A stretch of 64,000 nucleotides of DNA from Cardinalis cardinalis (Eukaryota > Chordata > Aves > Passeriformes > Cardinalidae). The notes beneath the pieces are model-generated. The model saw only the letters and a list, made by a program, of their open reading frames with translations. It did not search any database and had not been told where the DNA came from. Positions 12,213 to 23,900 of the stretch are shown here, one piece after another. The position numbers were made by a program, and so were the translations under genes. The DNA lies in the NCBI GenBank assembly GCA_014549065.1, contig JACDOX010000115.1, forward strand, positions 1,222,828 to 1,286,827. Reading direction: 5' to 3'. Each line of letters begins with the position of its first letter. Position 1 is the stretch's first letter.

Positions 12213-12470
12213 ACAGAAAGAGTAGGTTTAGATTAGATATTCAGAAAAAATTCTTTACTGCGAGGGTGCTGAGGCACTTGAACAGGTTTCCCAGAGAAAC
12301 TGTGGATGCCCCATTGCTGGAAGTGTTTCAGGCCAGGTTGGACAGGGCTTTGAGCAACCTGATCTAGTGGAGGGTGTCCCTGTCCACATCAAGGGGGTTG
12401 GAACTAGGTGATCTTAATAGTCCCTTCCAACCCAACCATTCTATGATTTTATNATCCTGACATTTATGAT
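12213..12470 (+). mobile_element. CR1 LINE fragment with ORF2 C-terminal remnant
   Basis: A sense-strand CR1 3' segment. One frame ending with TAG at 12367 still reads as the C-terminus of the CR1 ORF2 reverse-transcriptase polyprotein: RFRLDIQKKFFTARVLRHLN, then PRETVDAPLLEVFQARLDRA and LSNLI. The 3' UTR follows with GGAGGGTGTCCCTGTCCACA, GGTTGGAACTAGGTGATC, CCCTTCCAACCCAACCATTC and TATGATT-type termini. The element is 5'-truncated and inactive. It is separate from the copy at 9435, which lacks the ORF2 part. Confidence 0.93.
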
Positions 12471-15400
12471 CCTGCACAGCTCCAAAAGGGATGAAAAAAA
12501 GTCTCATTGAGACATCAGTGCAAGAGACCTCAATGAAGAGTAACATCTCTGAGGGATCCATTTTACTGGGTTGGGTACCTGTAGTGCTGCACACTCTGTT
12601 TCACAAGGGCGTACAGCCCAGCAGGCACNTCCACTGCTAGTGGACACACCTGGTGCCAGCACCAACTACTACCCCCGTGCCTCACTGCTCAATCTGACAT
12701 GTGGCAAAAACGAGCTGGCCAACCTCTCTTTTAATTGAAAGACATTTGTATTGAGGACCAGATGCAAGAACATGGCACTGGTTTCATATATAGTGTGATA
12801 AAAATTTTCCTTAAATCTGTAGCAAATTGTTTGTTCTATTAGTATCAGATCCCTGTCCACAGCACAGAGATAATGGTCTCCTCCGCCTTAGCTACTCTGC
12901 CTGTAAGGCCAGGGGAGCACCTCTCATTTTGTGTCTGNATAATGGGTACTGCAATGTATCAGAATTACAAGAAGAAAAATTATGCTATTTAGCTACTTCT
13001 GCTGTTGCATCCTCCCTGCCAGCCTCTGCCTGCAACTCATTGTCCTGTCTCTGCAAGTAAATACTGTGATAGCAGCTAAAAGCAAAACACAGCTGTAGTG
13101 AAACATCCAATCAGCTTGAAGCCATTAAACAAACAGAATGCCTGCTCTTTCCTTTTGTTTAAAATATCATTACTGGGAACAAGTCCTCTCTATCACTGCC
13201 TTTGTGCTTCAGTGCGCACNTTAGGTTTCCAAACCTGACCTAGTTTTGGCTAAAAAGTTTCCCTGAGAGNGCCTACAGACAGCATCTCCAGGCAGGCTAT
13301 TTTCTCCCTCTCATCGATACATTACAAAGGCTGGAGCATCTCCCTCCACTGAAAACGTGGCAAGGGATGAGGAGCCACCCTATGATCAGGCTCTAATGCA
13401 ACTTCTTGCAAGCCAACTGCACCATTGTACATGCCAGCCTCCTGCTTCCCCTCAGACCTTTCAANATCCCTCATTTTCCATGGAGCTAACAAAGTCCAGT
13501 CCAACCCTGCAGCAGCTCCAATGGCACCACTCTGAAAACAGGAAAAGCTTTGCCTTGCCTGCAACAGGTAATTGGNGTTGGCACACTGCAACAGTGTTTG
13601 AGGAGCCTGGCAACGTTTTTAAGGTGTTTGGATGAGCTGAGTTTATAGCGGAAGTCTTTTTTGGCTGTAAGGTCCCGTTCAGGACCCAATTGTTTGTTTT
13701 AACTGTGCTCAAGATTTCCCTGAGCTGCTTTTAAGATGACTGACAAGGGGATCTGCTGTGCAGGGCATGGGCAAGACAGAGTTCACAGTAACTAATAACT
13801 ACTTTGTGTTCAGATAGCTCTGACAAAGGCTTCTTAACTCCAGGGGCTTGCTCTGGAGTGAATAGGCTCCATCCAGAAACACCAGCATTAGAGGGTGTCA
13901 AGATGCATCTAATGGCAGACAAAGACCCCGTGCGGGCTGCGCCAAACTGTCACCATGTGCAACCTGACTCTACCTGGTGCTTCCTCAGCCCTGTGAGATC
14001 CACAGCATGTGTCAGCCAAGCCTGNCTGAGATGTGCAAGTGGACTCATANTTNAGAGCAGCACAGCTCATGGGAGAAGGGAGGAGNTGACATCCCATCAC
14101 TGAGCAGCANGCACATCCAAAAGGAATGGGAAGTCAGAGGGAAGCTGCTGTGTGATCNTGAGATTTGGGGCACACTGGACAAAAANGNNNNCNTNNAAAG
14201 AGCTGGGAATCAGACAGTGGAGTGAAGATGGAGGCATTTGGTTGGGAGGATGCTCATGGCTGTGAGGATATTCAGCATATCCCTGCAAAGAGGACATTCA
14301 GAACACAATGACAGAACAACAATAAGGGGGAAATACTGATCCTACTTCATATTCTTTTAGCTGAAGANGAAAAGGAGCATACAGTGAAGGACTATGTTAG
14401 AAATGCCTGAGCAAAGATCTGANGATGAACAAAAAACAAAGGTTTCAGCAGGAATTTTTGATACAGGTGAGGAGGTTATACAATCATGTAAAGCCAGAGA
14501 CTAAAAGAAAAAGTATTTCCTNTCCCTATATATATATGGGCTGATTAATTTGAACATTTCCATAAGCCCTTCTCCGGTAAATCTTCAATAACAAAGCTAA
14601 AATTTGTACAACAACAGCTTTTTTTCATTATATGTTTTGCATCATTAATACCAAGCATACAGATGAAGTATAAATCACACTGCAGTTAGGAGACATGAAG
14701 GACAGGTAATCCTCTTGTACCCCCATGTTTTCATTTTTGCAGGAGCAACAGTTATGTCAGTTACAAGCATTCAAAAAAAAAAAAACAAAAGGCAGCTATC
14801 TCCAAATTATTAAACTTTATTCACTCTTTATTCACTCCATCATAGTAAGTTTTTCTTCTAAGAAGTAATTGCATTTTGGTTTTAACTATCTGGCACTAAC
14901 ACTAGCAACTTTGGAGGTCANGTCCCAGAGCTTCCAGTCATGATAAAAATCTCTCTAAATAATTGAAAAGCTGAAATGCTTTCTTAGGTGGGTGGGTTTT
15001 TTTAATGAAAACATGTGTATTGCAAGAATTTTGTGATGAAACCCCCAAAGCAAGGAACACTAACCAAGACTCCTGGAGTCAGGTTTTTATTATGAAAGAA
15101 GGGACTGATTTTCTTCTTATCTCTCACCTAAAGTTAATCCCTTTACAGGAGGGAAGGGCACNTGGAAAGGGAAATAAGGCAGGCACAGGCTCATGGCCCA
15201 CTTCCAGGTGCTGATGCNTTCTGTGAGGAGACAGGTGCCAGAGGCCAGGCTGAGCCAGCATCACTTCCAACAGCAGCATGACATCACACCCACTGCACTA
15301 AGAGGACATGGAGAGAAACTGGCACAGTTTGTTGGATCAATGTTCCAATGTCCAGCCTACATGTCAACGTGACCTGAGGTGTAATATAGGATCTCTCATA

Positions 15401-17119
15401 ATGAGACACATTTCATTTGGCATCTACAGACTTCGTTGTCTGGTACCAGCTGCCTCTTGGCAACCCACATCTGTGTTAGAGGTATTTATGGGACTCACTC
15501 CATTCTAATATTACCTATTGTGTCCCTGTTTTCCTGCCTGTGTCTGAAGTCTGCAAAGCCTTCCTGCCAAATGTATTAACACCCTCCCCATCTCAGTGTA
15601 GTACCATTTGTTTCTTGGCTTGTTTAATTTCACGAACTCACAGGCTGACTTCTAAAACCAGTCATCGAACACTGAAGCAATATAAGAGAAAAGAGGAAAA
15701 AAAGGAGAGAAAACCTGAGGGAGGACACAGATTCCAATTTCTGATTTCCAAAAAGCTAATATAAAAAGCATAGGAGTAGGAAGGAAGCATTTGAAAATTT
15801 AATTAAAAAAAATGCCCTGGCAGTCTCTTCCCAGAGCAGCACTGGGGCTGAATTTACCTACACTGGTAGGTGAATCAAGTGAACAAAATAAAAAGAAAAC
15901 TGTAGCCTTACAAATACCCAGAATTATGCCTTAAACTCATCCATGCAGCTCCCTGGCTAAATAAAAGTGTCAGCAAGTCCTCCACAGGGTGTCTCCAAAA
16001 GCAGGGAAATGATGGCATGTGGCAGAGCTGGTGCAGGCCTTGCTCTTCAGAGAGAGAGGGTTTTACCGGCAGTAAGAGGCTTTGGAAACAGGCTTCACTC
16101 CCAGGTTTCCACTGTCCCTAGAATCATTCCTCAGTGCCACAAACAAGCATAAACAAGCACAATCAGAAATGCCCTCAGGTACCAGCAGGTTACACCAGGC
16201 TAGCCGTGACCTAATCAAATTAAAACAGNGCTGGCCAAGAACTTACATTATGCTTCATAAGCCACTGAGAACCCCAGCGAGTTCCACTGGAAAGGACCAC
16301 CTGCCATTTGGCCAGCACATTTTGGTTCTCATGGTGGTGCAACTGCCCAAAACAAGTACTTCCCACTGACAGAGCAAATNGCTGTGCTCCCCTTGGCTCC
16401 AACAGTATATGGATTGTGCCACAGTTATACAGGANTGTGCCACAGACCTTGTAGGACATCTTTAAAAGCAGTGTGTTAACTTTCACAATGGCNAGGATCA
16501 GAACTTGGAGAGGAAAATAAGCAGCCACTATGAAACACAGTTGATCCTTTCTATCAAATTGTACAGTACGGTAGATATGCTCACATGAGGTGTTCTCATA
16601 ATTTGTGTAATTTTAGAACCCAGGGTATGAAGATCCTCACTCTAAAGAATAGGTTCATAAAGGAATTANAAGGTTTCTCAAATGATTTGTAGCTGTTATA
16701 GCCATCTTAAAGATGAGTAATACATTTTATAAGTCCACCAACAGAACATTTAATAGATAGGCAATCAATCAGCATGCACCACAACTAATTAACCATATAC
16801 TAAAACACCCCTTAGTGCCCTATTAACCCCTCATGCTCCNGTCATGAACATACGCTTAGCACAATGCCCAGTACAAGAAACAAAAGCCATCTGACCTACG
16901 CAGTCCCTCGAAGCCATAATCTCCAGCTCTTAACCTGCAGCTCAAGGACGAAGCAGAGTGACTAACTTGGCAGCCTGCCCTAGAAGGTAACAGGCTCCTG
17001 ATTTTTCTGGAGCAGTGAGAATGCAGCATCTCCCATCTCATTACCTGGGTTTCTGCTAACAGTTGTTTCTGACAGGGTTCTCTGTCANGTGTACCATGAC
17101 TTTGGCACATCAATATTCC
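12471..17119. other. intergenic, no gene recognised
   Basis: No supported gene. It contains the densest cluster of ambiguous bases in the window (14186-14196), a short TA run near 14528-14537 and an A-run near 14775-14787. ORFs of up to 147 codons occur on both strands, overlap one another and show no family features. Sequence at 16840-17119, just before the ERVL-type LTR, may belong to the same element, but I cannot recognise it. Confidence 0.55.
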
Positions 17120-17630
17120 CCCTTTGCTGGGCTGCTGGGGCAGTTTGTGAAGAACTGCTGCCCATGGGATGGACTCATGTTGGAGAAGTCCACAGAGGAC
17201 TGTGTCCTGTGGGAGGGTCCCTATGCTGGAGCAGGGGCAGAAGTCCTCCCCCTGAGAAGGAAAAAGTGACAGAGACAATGTGTGAAGGACTGAGTGCAAG
17301 CCTCATTCCCTGTCTCCCTGCTGGGAGAAGAGGAGATAGAGAAAATCAGGAGTGAAATTGAGCTGGAAGAAGGGAGCAGTGTGGGGAAAATGTTTTAAGA
17401 NTTGGGTTTACTTCTCATTATTCTACTCNGATTTGACTGGCAACAAATTAAACTAGCATTCCTAAGTAGAGTCTATTTGCACTTGACTGAAATTAGTAAT
17501 GATCTCTCTCTGTCCTTATCTCGACCCAGCAGCCTTTCATTATATTTTCTCTCCCCTGTCCAGTTGAGGAAGGGAAGGACAGAGAGGCTTNGGTGGGCAC
17601 CGGCTGTCCAGCCAGGGTCAATCCACTGCA
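17120..17630 (+). mobile_element. ERVL-type LTR fragment (avian endogenous retrovirus), copy 1
   Basis: This matches the well-known avian ERVL LTR in sense orientation. It has degenerate CCCATGGGA...TGGAGCAG-type tandem units (17130-17240), then AGTCCTCCCCCTGAGAAGGA and GACAGAGACAATGTGTGA. The R/U5 part follows with TTCTCATTATTCTACTC and TTTTCTCTCCCCTGTCCAG. The terminal block is GGTGGGCACCGGCTGTCCAG then GGGTCAATCCACTGCA, ending in CA at 17630. The poly(A) hexamer site has decayed to AACAAA (17442). The 5' boundary is uncertain. No retroviral gene is seen beside it. Confidence 0.85.
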
Positions 17631-19759
17631 TCTGTCAAGAAAAAAAAATGTAATCAAACCCCAGGTCTGTTAAAATCCCCATGAAATGTCTACACAAAGT
17701 GTAGACTACACTACACTAAGTGTAACCTCACTACAGGTTANGGTTGCACTGAGCTCAACTGACAAAGGACTACAGGCTCTGTGAAGAAATGTGCTTCCTG
17801 ATCAGTTTTTCAGACTCAGAAAATATTTGCAGATATTTAAAAGCACATGCAATTTTAAACACACATACATACCTGTAAAGTCAAAAAGAAATATTTTATA
17901 ATCTTTCCTTTACTCAAGCTGTCAGAGGCCCCATGGTGTTACTGAGTACCCCTGCCCCACAGAAAAAAATCACATACCAATTAGTTGAAATTTTGTTTCA
18001 CAAAAATTTCATTTTTCTCAAAATAGTAATGCCTGCTTCATAACAGTGCTAGAGCAGAGCACCACAGTACCAAACTGTACTTTTCCCAGGGGGAGAAATG
18101 GACTCCCTATGTATTCTCCACGGCACTGCGAGGTATAAACATCTTGATGTTTGTATATTCAAGTGGCAACAGGAAAGTGGCTGTTCTCCACTGAAGATTC
18201 AAATTCTTCCAAGGTCTCATCATTAAATAGATCTGTAACCAAGTGAAAAAAGCACATTCACACCATCCACCTTCTGTGATGATCTGTACACCCAGTCACA
18301 GCTGCAGACGGGTGCAGCGCCAGTATTTTTTTTACTGTGCTAATTCTGCAGTTCAGCTTCCCTATTCTCCTGTGTATTGCTGCCAGTTCCATTACTCGGG
18401 CTCACATCACAGGGGCTGTGTGCAANTTTTTTAAAAACTAAGGAAGAGCAAAACAGCGCCACAAAGAAGTGAACTGAAGGCACCCAGAAGCTGGACTTTC
18501 TTCATGAAGAAAGTCTTATTTTCCTAGCCAGCTTCCTATAGNGAAGGCAAGCAGTTGTATATTGCTCAGACACAGACTACCCCGATGAGTGAGCAAGATG
18601 ACAAACTCGGAAGATAAATCTGCAGTGTGAGAAGGAGCAAGCCACAGCCAAGGGGCTGTTTCTTCTCAGCCTGAAGGTGAAGGACAAGCTGGAACCACCT
18701 TTTCAGTGTAAAAGGAGGTGAACAGTTTTTTGGCACATCTCTGCTCCTTTGTACAACAATTCCTTCTATGGAATTCCTTTAAAAATGCCTGAGCTGCCAC
18801 CCCATTCAGAAATATTTCACTCAGCTAACAAATAGCACACACGCAATGTCTCTCAATTTAATTAGTTTCCAGGGAAGGATGTATAACCCAAAAAGTGGGC
18901 TCCAACTGCTTAGCAGTTTTACTTCAAGGGAAGCAGCACCTCTTCTCCACACTGTCAGTAGCACCAGGTTGTAAGTAGAATAAAATTAGAGACGGCCTTT
19001 CCAATCCCATGCAGTGATCCATTCAGTTACTGAGTTTGCAGTTCAGTACTTTTTGGGGCAAGTAGTTANAAATAATGGAAATTAATGTAACTACAACATG
19101 CTAGAGAAAGAAGCATGGCTGAACCTAGAAGTCAAAACAGTTTTCCCTAGTGAAAGAGAGAAGAGCTAATAAGTAAAACTTTGACACTTTGGGACCTTCT
19201 TGATTAGAGTGGACAGGGATGATCTTGAATGTCAGATGTTTTTTAATTCTGCTTTCACAACTAAAATTAAAATAGCCATGCAGCAAATCCTCCAAACCAA
19301 AGACATTTGATTTTGCAGAACCAGATGCTGTGCCCTGTTCTAACAAGCTCTTCTAATTTTTCTGTGAGAAGAGTCTCTCACATAAATTCCCTGTTGCTTT
19401 TTCAGGCATTGTATACATCCCTTCTAATCCTTCATTCTTTTAGTGAGCTTCTATGTAGAGCAGGTTCTTTAGCACTAAACCAGGCATTTAATGTTGTTAC
19501 TGTCATACCCTTAATTATGCCTTTTTTAGTTTTATATCCTTAAGCACTAATTGAGTCGTGATCTCCCTGCAAATGTGACTTAACCTGCTGTTTTCCTCAT
19601 TGCTTAGGCAACACAAATATAAAAAAATAATGGCACTGGTAATTAACTGAGGCCTGATAATATAACTTCCCTCTCAGCCCGTGAGAGGTAAAAGTTCAAC
19701 TGGAGAGCAAGGCATATAAACGCATATAAATTGAACCAGAATTAAGCACCCACATACTA
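17631..19759. other. intergenic, no gene recognised
   Basis: AT-rich DNA between the ERVL-type LTR and the 441-bp tandem repeat. It holds a perfect palindrome (18494-18515) and a run of degenerate GTGTAGACTACACTA-type short repeats near 17698-17740. No gene or RNA is recognised. Confidence 0.6.
18494..18515. repeat. perfect 22-bp palindrome without spacer
   Basis: GACTTTCTTCA is followed directly by its reverse complement TGAAGAAAGTC. The palindrome is flanked by unrelated sequence and no transcription unit is visible around it. Confidence 0.92.
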
Positions 19760-20200
19760 GAAATTTCATTTCCTTTCAGGAAAGGAAACAGAATCTTGTG
19801 AAACAGAAAAGAAACGCATACAAAAAATCTGGAAAGGAGGAGACAGGATCAAATAAACTCCAGTTGAAAAAAAAAACAAAAAAAAACAGAAAATCAGGAG
19901 ACTTAGAGCCTTCCACAAAACGGTCTGTGAGGAAATGAGCGGCAGTGCAAAGGAAGAAGAGGCCAAACCTAACCTCGCAGATGTTGGAAAAGCAGGGGAA
20001 AAAAACAAAGAGGAAGACACAACTTGGAGCGGAGTATATGAGAGATATGGCAAAAATACTTTAAAAAAAAAAAGAAAAAATCTTCCCCAAAGTCAAAGAA
20101 ATCAACAAGCATGGCATGCCATCAAGAGCAGGGGCATGCACCAAAGCTTGCCCAAGTGATCCCCATTGAAATCACAAGATTTCATTTCCCTTCCCCAAAG
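19760..20200 (+). repeat. 441-bp tandem repeat, unit A (intact)
   Basis: The unit starts with GAAATTTCATTTCCTTT and runs 441 bp to where the same start recurs at 20201. Shared blocks with unit B include TTGTGAAAC, GAAATGAG, CAGTGCAAAGGA, AGATGTTG, AAAAGCAGGGGAAAAA, GGAAGACACAACTTGGAG, GGCATGCACC and ATGCACCAAAGCTTGCCCAA. It is purine- and A-rich, with an internal A-run. A short frame at 19935-20159 looks like chance. The family is unknown to me. Confidence 0.9.
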
Positions 20201-20961
20201 GAAATTTCATTTCCTTTGGAGAAGGGAAACGGGGTCTTGTGAAACGCAAAACCAGGACTCTAGAAAGGAGATATGGCCAAATTAAATGTAATTAAAAAAA
20301 AAAAAATAAACTGGAAAATCCAGATATTTAGTGACTACAAGAAAGTGATCTGAAAAGAAATGAGGTACAGTGCAAAGGACCAAAAGAGGCCATAACTAAC
20401 TTCACAGATGTTGCAAAAGCAGGGGAAAAATCAAGGAGGAAGACACAACTTGGAGGGGAAGATATGAGAGACACGGCATGGACATATTGTCACCACAGTG
20501 CAAGAGTTCTATTGTCATTACATTGCAAGGGTTCCATATTGCTAGAATTTCGTACCTCCTTGATGTTTCTTGTAGGCAGCTCCTCTAGGCACTCACTCTT
20601 TCTTGTCCTTGCAGTAGCCAACTGACTCCAGTTCCCCCTCTACCAACCAATCCACTCTTTTATAAAACTCTTCTTATTGCCTGCTGGTGTGGCCTGTTAA
20701 AATCAGGCCTTATCCCAGTCTCTCATCATTAACCCAGCTGCTACTCTTTAAGGTGTAAGATTGCTTTCTTTACTACCTTTTTTGTCTTATCTTGTATCCC
20801 CCTACATGTGCACTTAAAAAAAAAAGGAAAAAGAAAAAGAAAAATCTTAGGTGATATGAAAGCCATCAAAAGGCATGGCCACCAAGTGCAGGGACATGCA
20901 CCAAAGCTTGCCCAAGTGATCCCCAAGTGAAATCACACTGTTTCTCTTCCCTTCCCAAAAG
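20201..20961 (+). repeat. 441-bp tandem repeat, unit B (interrupted)
   Basis: This is the second tandem copy: 761 bp in place, or 442 bp once the 319-bp insertion at 20488-20806 is left out, almost exactly the length of unit A. Its left part (20201-20487) matches the first two thirds of unit A and its right part (20807-20961) matches the last third. A third unit start (GAAATTTCA) at 20962 soon diverges, so the array ends there. Confidence 0.9.
20488..20806 (+). mobile_element. 319-bp LTR-like or MITE-like insertion in tandem unit B
   Basis: This segment is absent from unit A at the matching position, so it inserted after the tandem duplication. It starts TGTCACC and ends CCTACA, the TG...CA form of an LTR. 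The left end has two 25-bp direct repeats (20486-20510 and 20511-20535, 20 of 25 identical) built around TTGTCA and TGCAAG. On the + strand CCAAT (20647) lies 14 bp before TATAAAA (20661), which looks like a compact promoter. No AATAAA is seen. Flanks ACATAT and ACATGT could be an imperfect target duplication, but only if the right end is moved inwards by three bases. A solo LTR or a small non-autonomous DNA element are both possible. Confidence 0.65.
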
Positions 20962-23900
20962 GAAATTTCATACAAGAAAGGCGTGAGTACAAAAGAACCA
21001 AACTTCAGATTTCAGTATGAAGAAATTGGATAACACAGGTGAGTTTTACTTTTCCAAATACCAAGAGGATTATTAGTATCAGGCAGACAGACAAAACCTG
21101 CTCATACATTTCCACTGGGTATCCCAAGTATCATCAGCCTACAGAGAACTGCTTTTTCCTTAGGAGAACATATTTGAAAAATTACAATCAAGTAATCATA
21201 CAACACCTTAGCATTGCCTGGCAGGATAATAACTAGGGGAGAGACATACAAGGTACAGAGCTGCAGGTCAGTTTACAGCAAGCCATACTGAAAAAGCTGC
21301 TGCTCTCCATCTGCTCCCAGTGGTGTGGAGGTTTTGCAGTCAGACAGAAGCACCGGGTTGCACAGAGGCTGCACCTTGCGAGACAGGAAAAGCATGCTCA
21401 GAGAGAAAAGTACTTCTGATAGGGGAACACATCCAAGTAAGGATACAAGAGGCAAGATAAACTCCTCCACATTTCTTACTNAGGAAAACAAACCCCTCGT
21501 AGTGCAAATGATGAACATTATAACTCACCATGAACTGGAGAACAGGCATGTTCCCAAGTATAAACTTGGGATTCTGTGTCCTCAGTTGTGATTTTCTTTG
21601 TAACTATCTCCCTCCTTTACCCTTACATATTCATATCCAGTTAGAAAGCCTTCATGCAGCCGATTTAGTACCTCTGAATCTCCATCTGTTATAACTGTGT
21701 AGTCTAGGGGGTAAAAAGGCTGCCTCATATTTTGAAATTTAATAAGTTCTATTCCTGTGAATACCACACTTCTATTAAAATTCATGGTTATTTTTCCCAC
21801 TAATTTAATTTATAAATTAGTTACTTCCAATTTACTAAAGCATTTACCAGTGGCTTATGCAGGTCATCCAAAATGAGTGTCCATAAAACCTTTAAACTGC
21901 AGCATCTTGTATTCTGTACATTTTGCTTGTGAACCTCTCACAATTTATAATTGAGAGTCACAAGGTAGTATAGAAGAAAAGGGACAATTTTCATGGTTTA
22001 TGTTCAGAGGATGGTGAAAAATTGAGGTGATCCAGATGACAAAAAAAAGCTTTTGTTTAGAGGCAATGTTATGCCTACAAACTAGGAGAGTTCTGCTTCA
22101 TTTAGTAACAGAGAACATTAAATAAGGAAAAAAAGAATCAAAAGCTTGGATGTTACACTGTGTTCTCTTTTTCTCTCATAGAAAAAGAGAGATCAGTAGA
22201 TAGATCAGTATTCCAGAAGGCAATTAGTTCCTGCAGGTAAGTGGAATAAGAAAACAAGTATATTGAAAAGCCTCTAAGTCTACTCATACTGCAACACCTG
22301 AAGTGAAACTACTGGTAGTTTGCCAGGATGTTTTGGAAGACCTAGGATATGACAGAACATACATCACACTTATAAATATTATTCAGCCAGTCTGAGGCAT
22401 GCCTACCAAATCCTATGAGAAAACAGCAGAAGCAATAGTGTAAGCAAAATAAAGAAGGCATTGAGTCTATAAGCGCCAAAAGGCAACATGGGAGTCATTG
22501 AAAAGTCAGGCTGTTGTTCAACCTCAGCATCTAAAGGCCTTAAAGAGTCACCATTCCCCAAAGTTTAATTGCAAAAGAAAGATTACAAAAGGTATCTCAG
22601 TGATTGATATCTACATTTGCAGAGGACCATTCTTGGGAAGCATGGTGTTCCAGCCTCAGCAGTTCCAGCTGGCAGCTTTCAATGGGATGTGCAGCGTTCT
22701 GCNAGCTCTGATCCAGCTGAGACAGCCCACTTTCCCCCAGCAGGTAGATCATAACCCAGTAAAGCTGGGCCGCTTACTACCCAAGCATGGGGACAGGTTA
22801 GCCAGCAGCCTCTGAACTGCCTTCCTGCCCTGTGTCCGGTTCGGACATCAGTTTGACAAGTTATTGGTGTGAGCAATCATTGCAGAAGCTCCTTGTTCTC
22901 CCCAGATAGTCAAAAACCCATGCCAAGCCTCCACAACCAACCTCACACTAAGCACAGCAAAGTAAAATGCATGAGGCCATATTTCCTTCAGGCTCACATT
23001 GATTTACCACCCCACCACTGCAGTTTAACACAGTACAGGGACTTTTCAAGAACCCAGAGTTGGTCTCAGATATCATTTTTGATGCTGCACGTGAGTTAGT
23101 TAAGACAAATAAAACAGTGGGAAAACATTGTTTTCCTGCTCCAAAATGTTTGTTTTGTGGTATCAGTGCAGTNGCTATCACTATGCACATCCTGCTTTAC
23201 ACATTGAAAAGATTCCCAAGGAGCTGCTCAGAATTCACAGGGCTGAATTCATTCTTTAACTGCATGATTTAAAGCTGCAGACACTTGCTGGCAGCTCTCA
23301 GAGCTCATTATACATTGCTTCCTCAGCAAAAAATAGTTCTGTATGTAAACCTGCAAATTTTGGATCAACAAATTCTAGGCACATAGTTGTTATCAGATTA
23401 ACGTAGTTGTTATCAGATTAACTAGCTGGAAGTAGTAGTCCTTAAAACACCCAAACATATAATCCTTTTGTTATAAGGAAAGCTAAATTGCATTAAAATC
23501 TCAGGGGATTTCCAAATCATTTACAAACCTGGGACTGTATATGCTCCAAGGAGACATTTGCCCTGTATTGGTAAATCCCATGAACATTTGGTTGTTCTGC
23601 ATTGATGAATTAAAATCAGCTTAAGTATTTTAAAAACAGCAATATATTGTAAAGCCAGTGTAAAGGAGGTTTTGTAACTCCGAAGTTTCCAAGGTCAGCT
23701 GGGAGGATCAAATCCAGTATCTTCATTGGTCCCCAGTGTAGCTGGAAAAACAAAGGAAATGCAATCTCTGATTCTGCTTTTGATCTAGAGGAACTCAGGG
23801 ATCTCAAAGTACTAAGGACACTGCTCATTGCAGTACCAGAAGGCACTCAGATGCTAGAATGATGTATGGTCTTGTACAGAATAGAAAAAAATCACTTTGT

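Noticed and set aside
16856..17299. A 147-codon open frame on the - strand
   Set aside because: It runs antisense into the ERVL-type LTR fragment and has no recognisable motif.
19935..20159. A Lys/Glu-rich 74-codon open frame in the tandem repeat
   Set aside because: It follows from the A/G-rich composition of the repeat. Unit B does not keep the frame.
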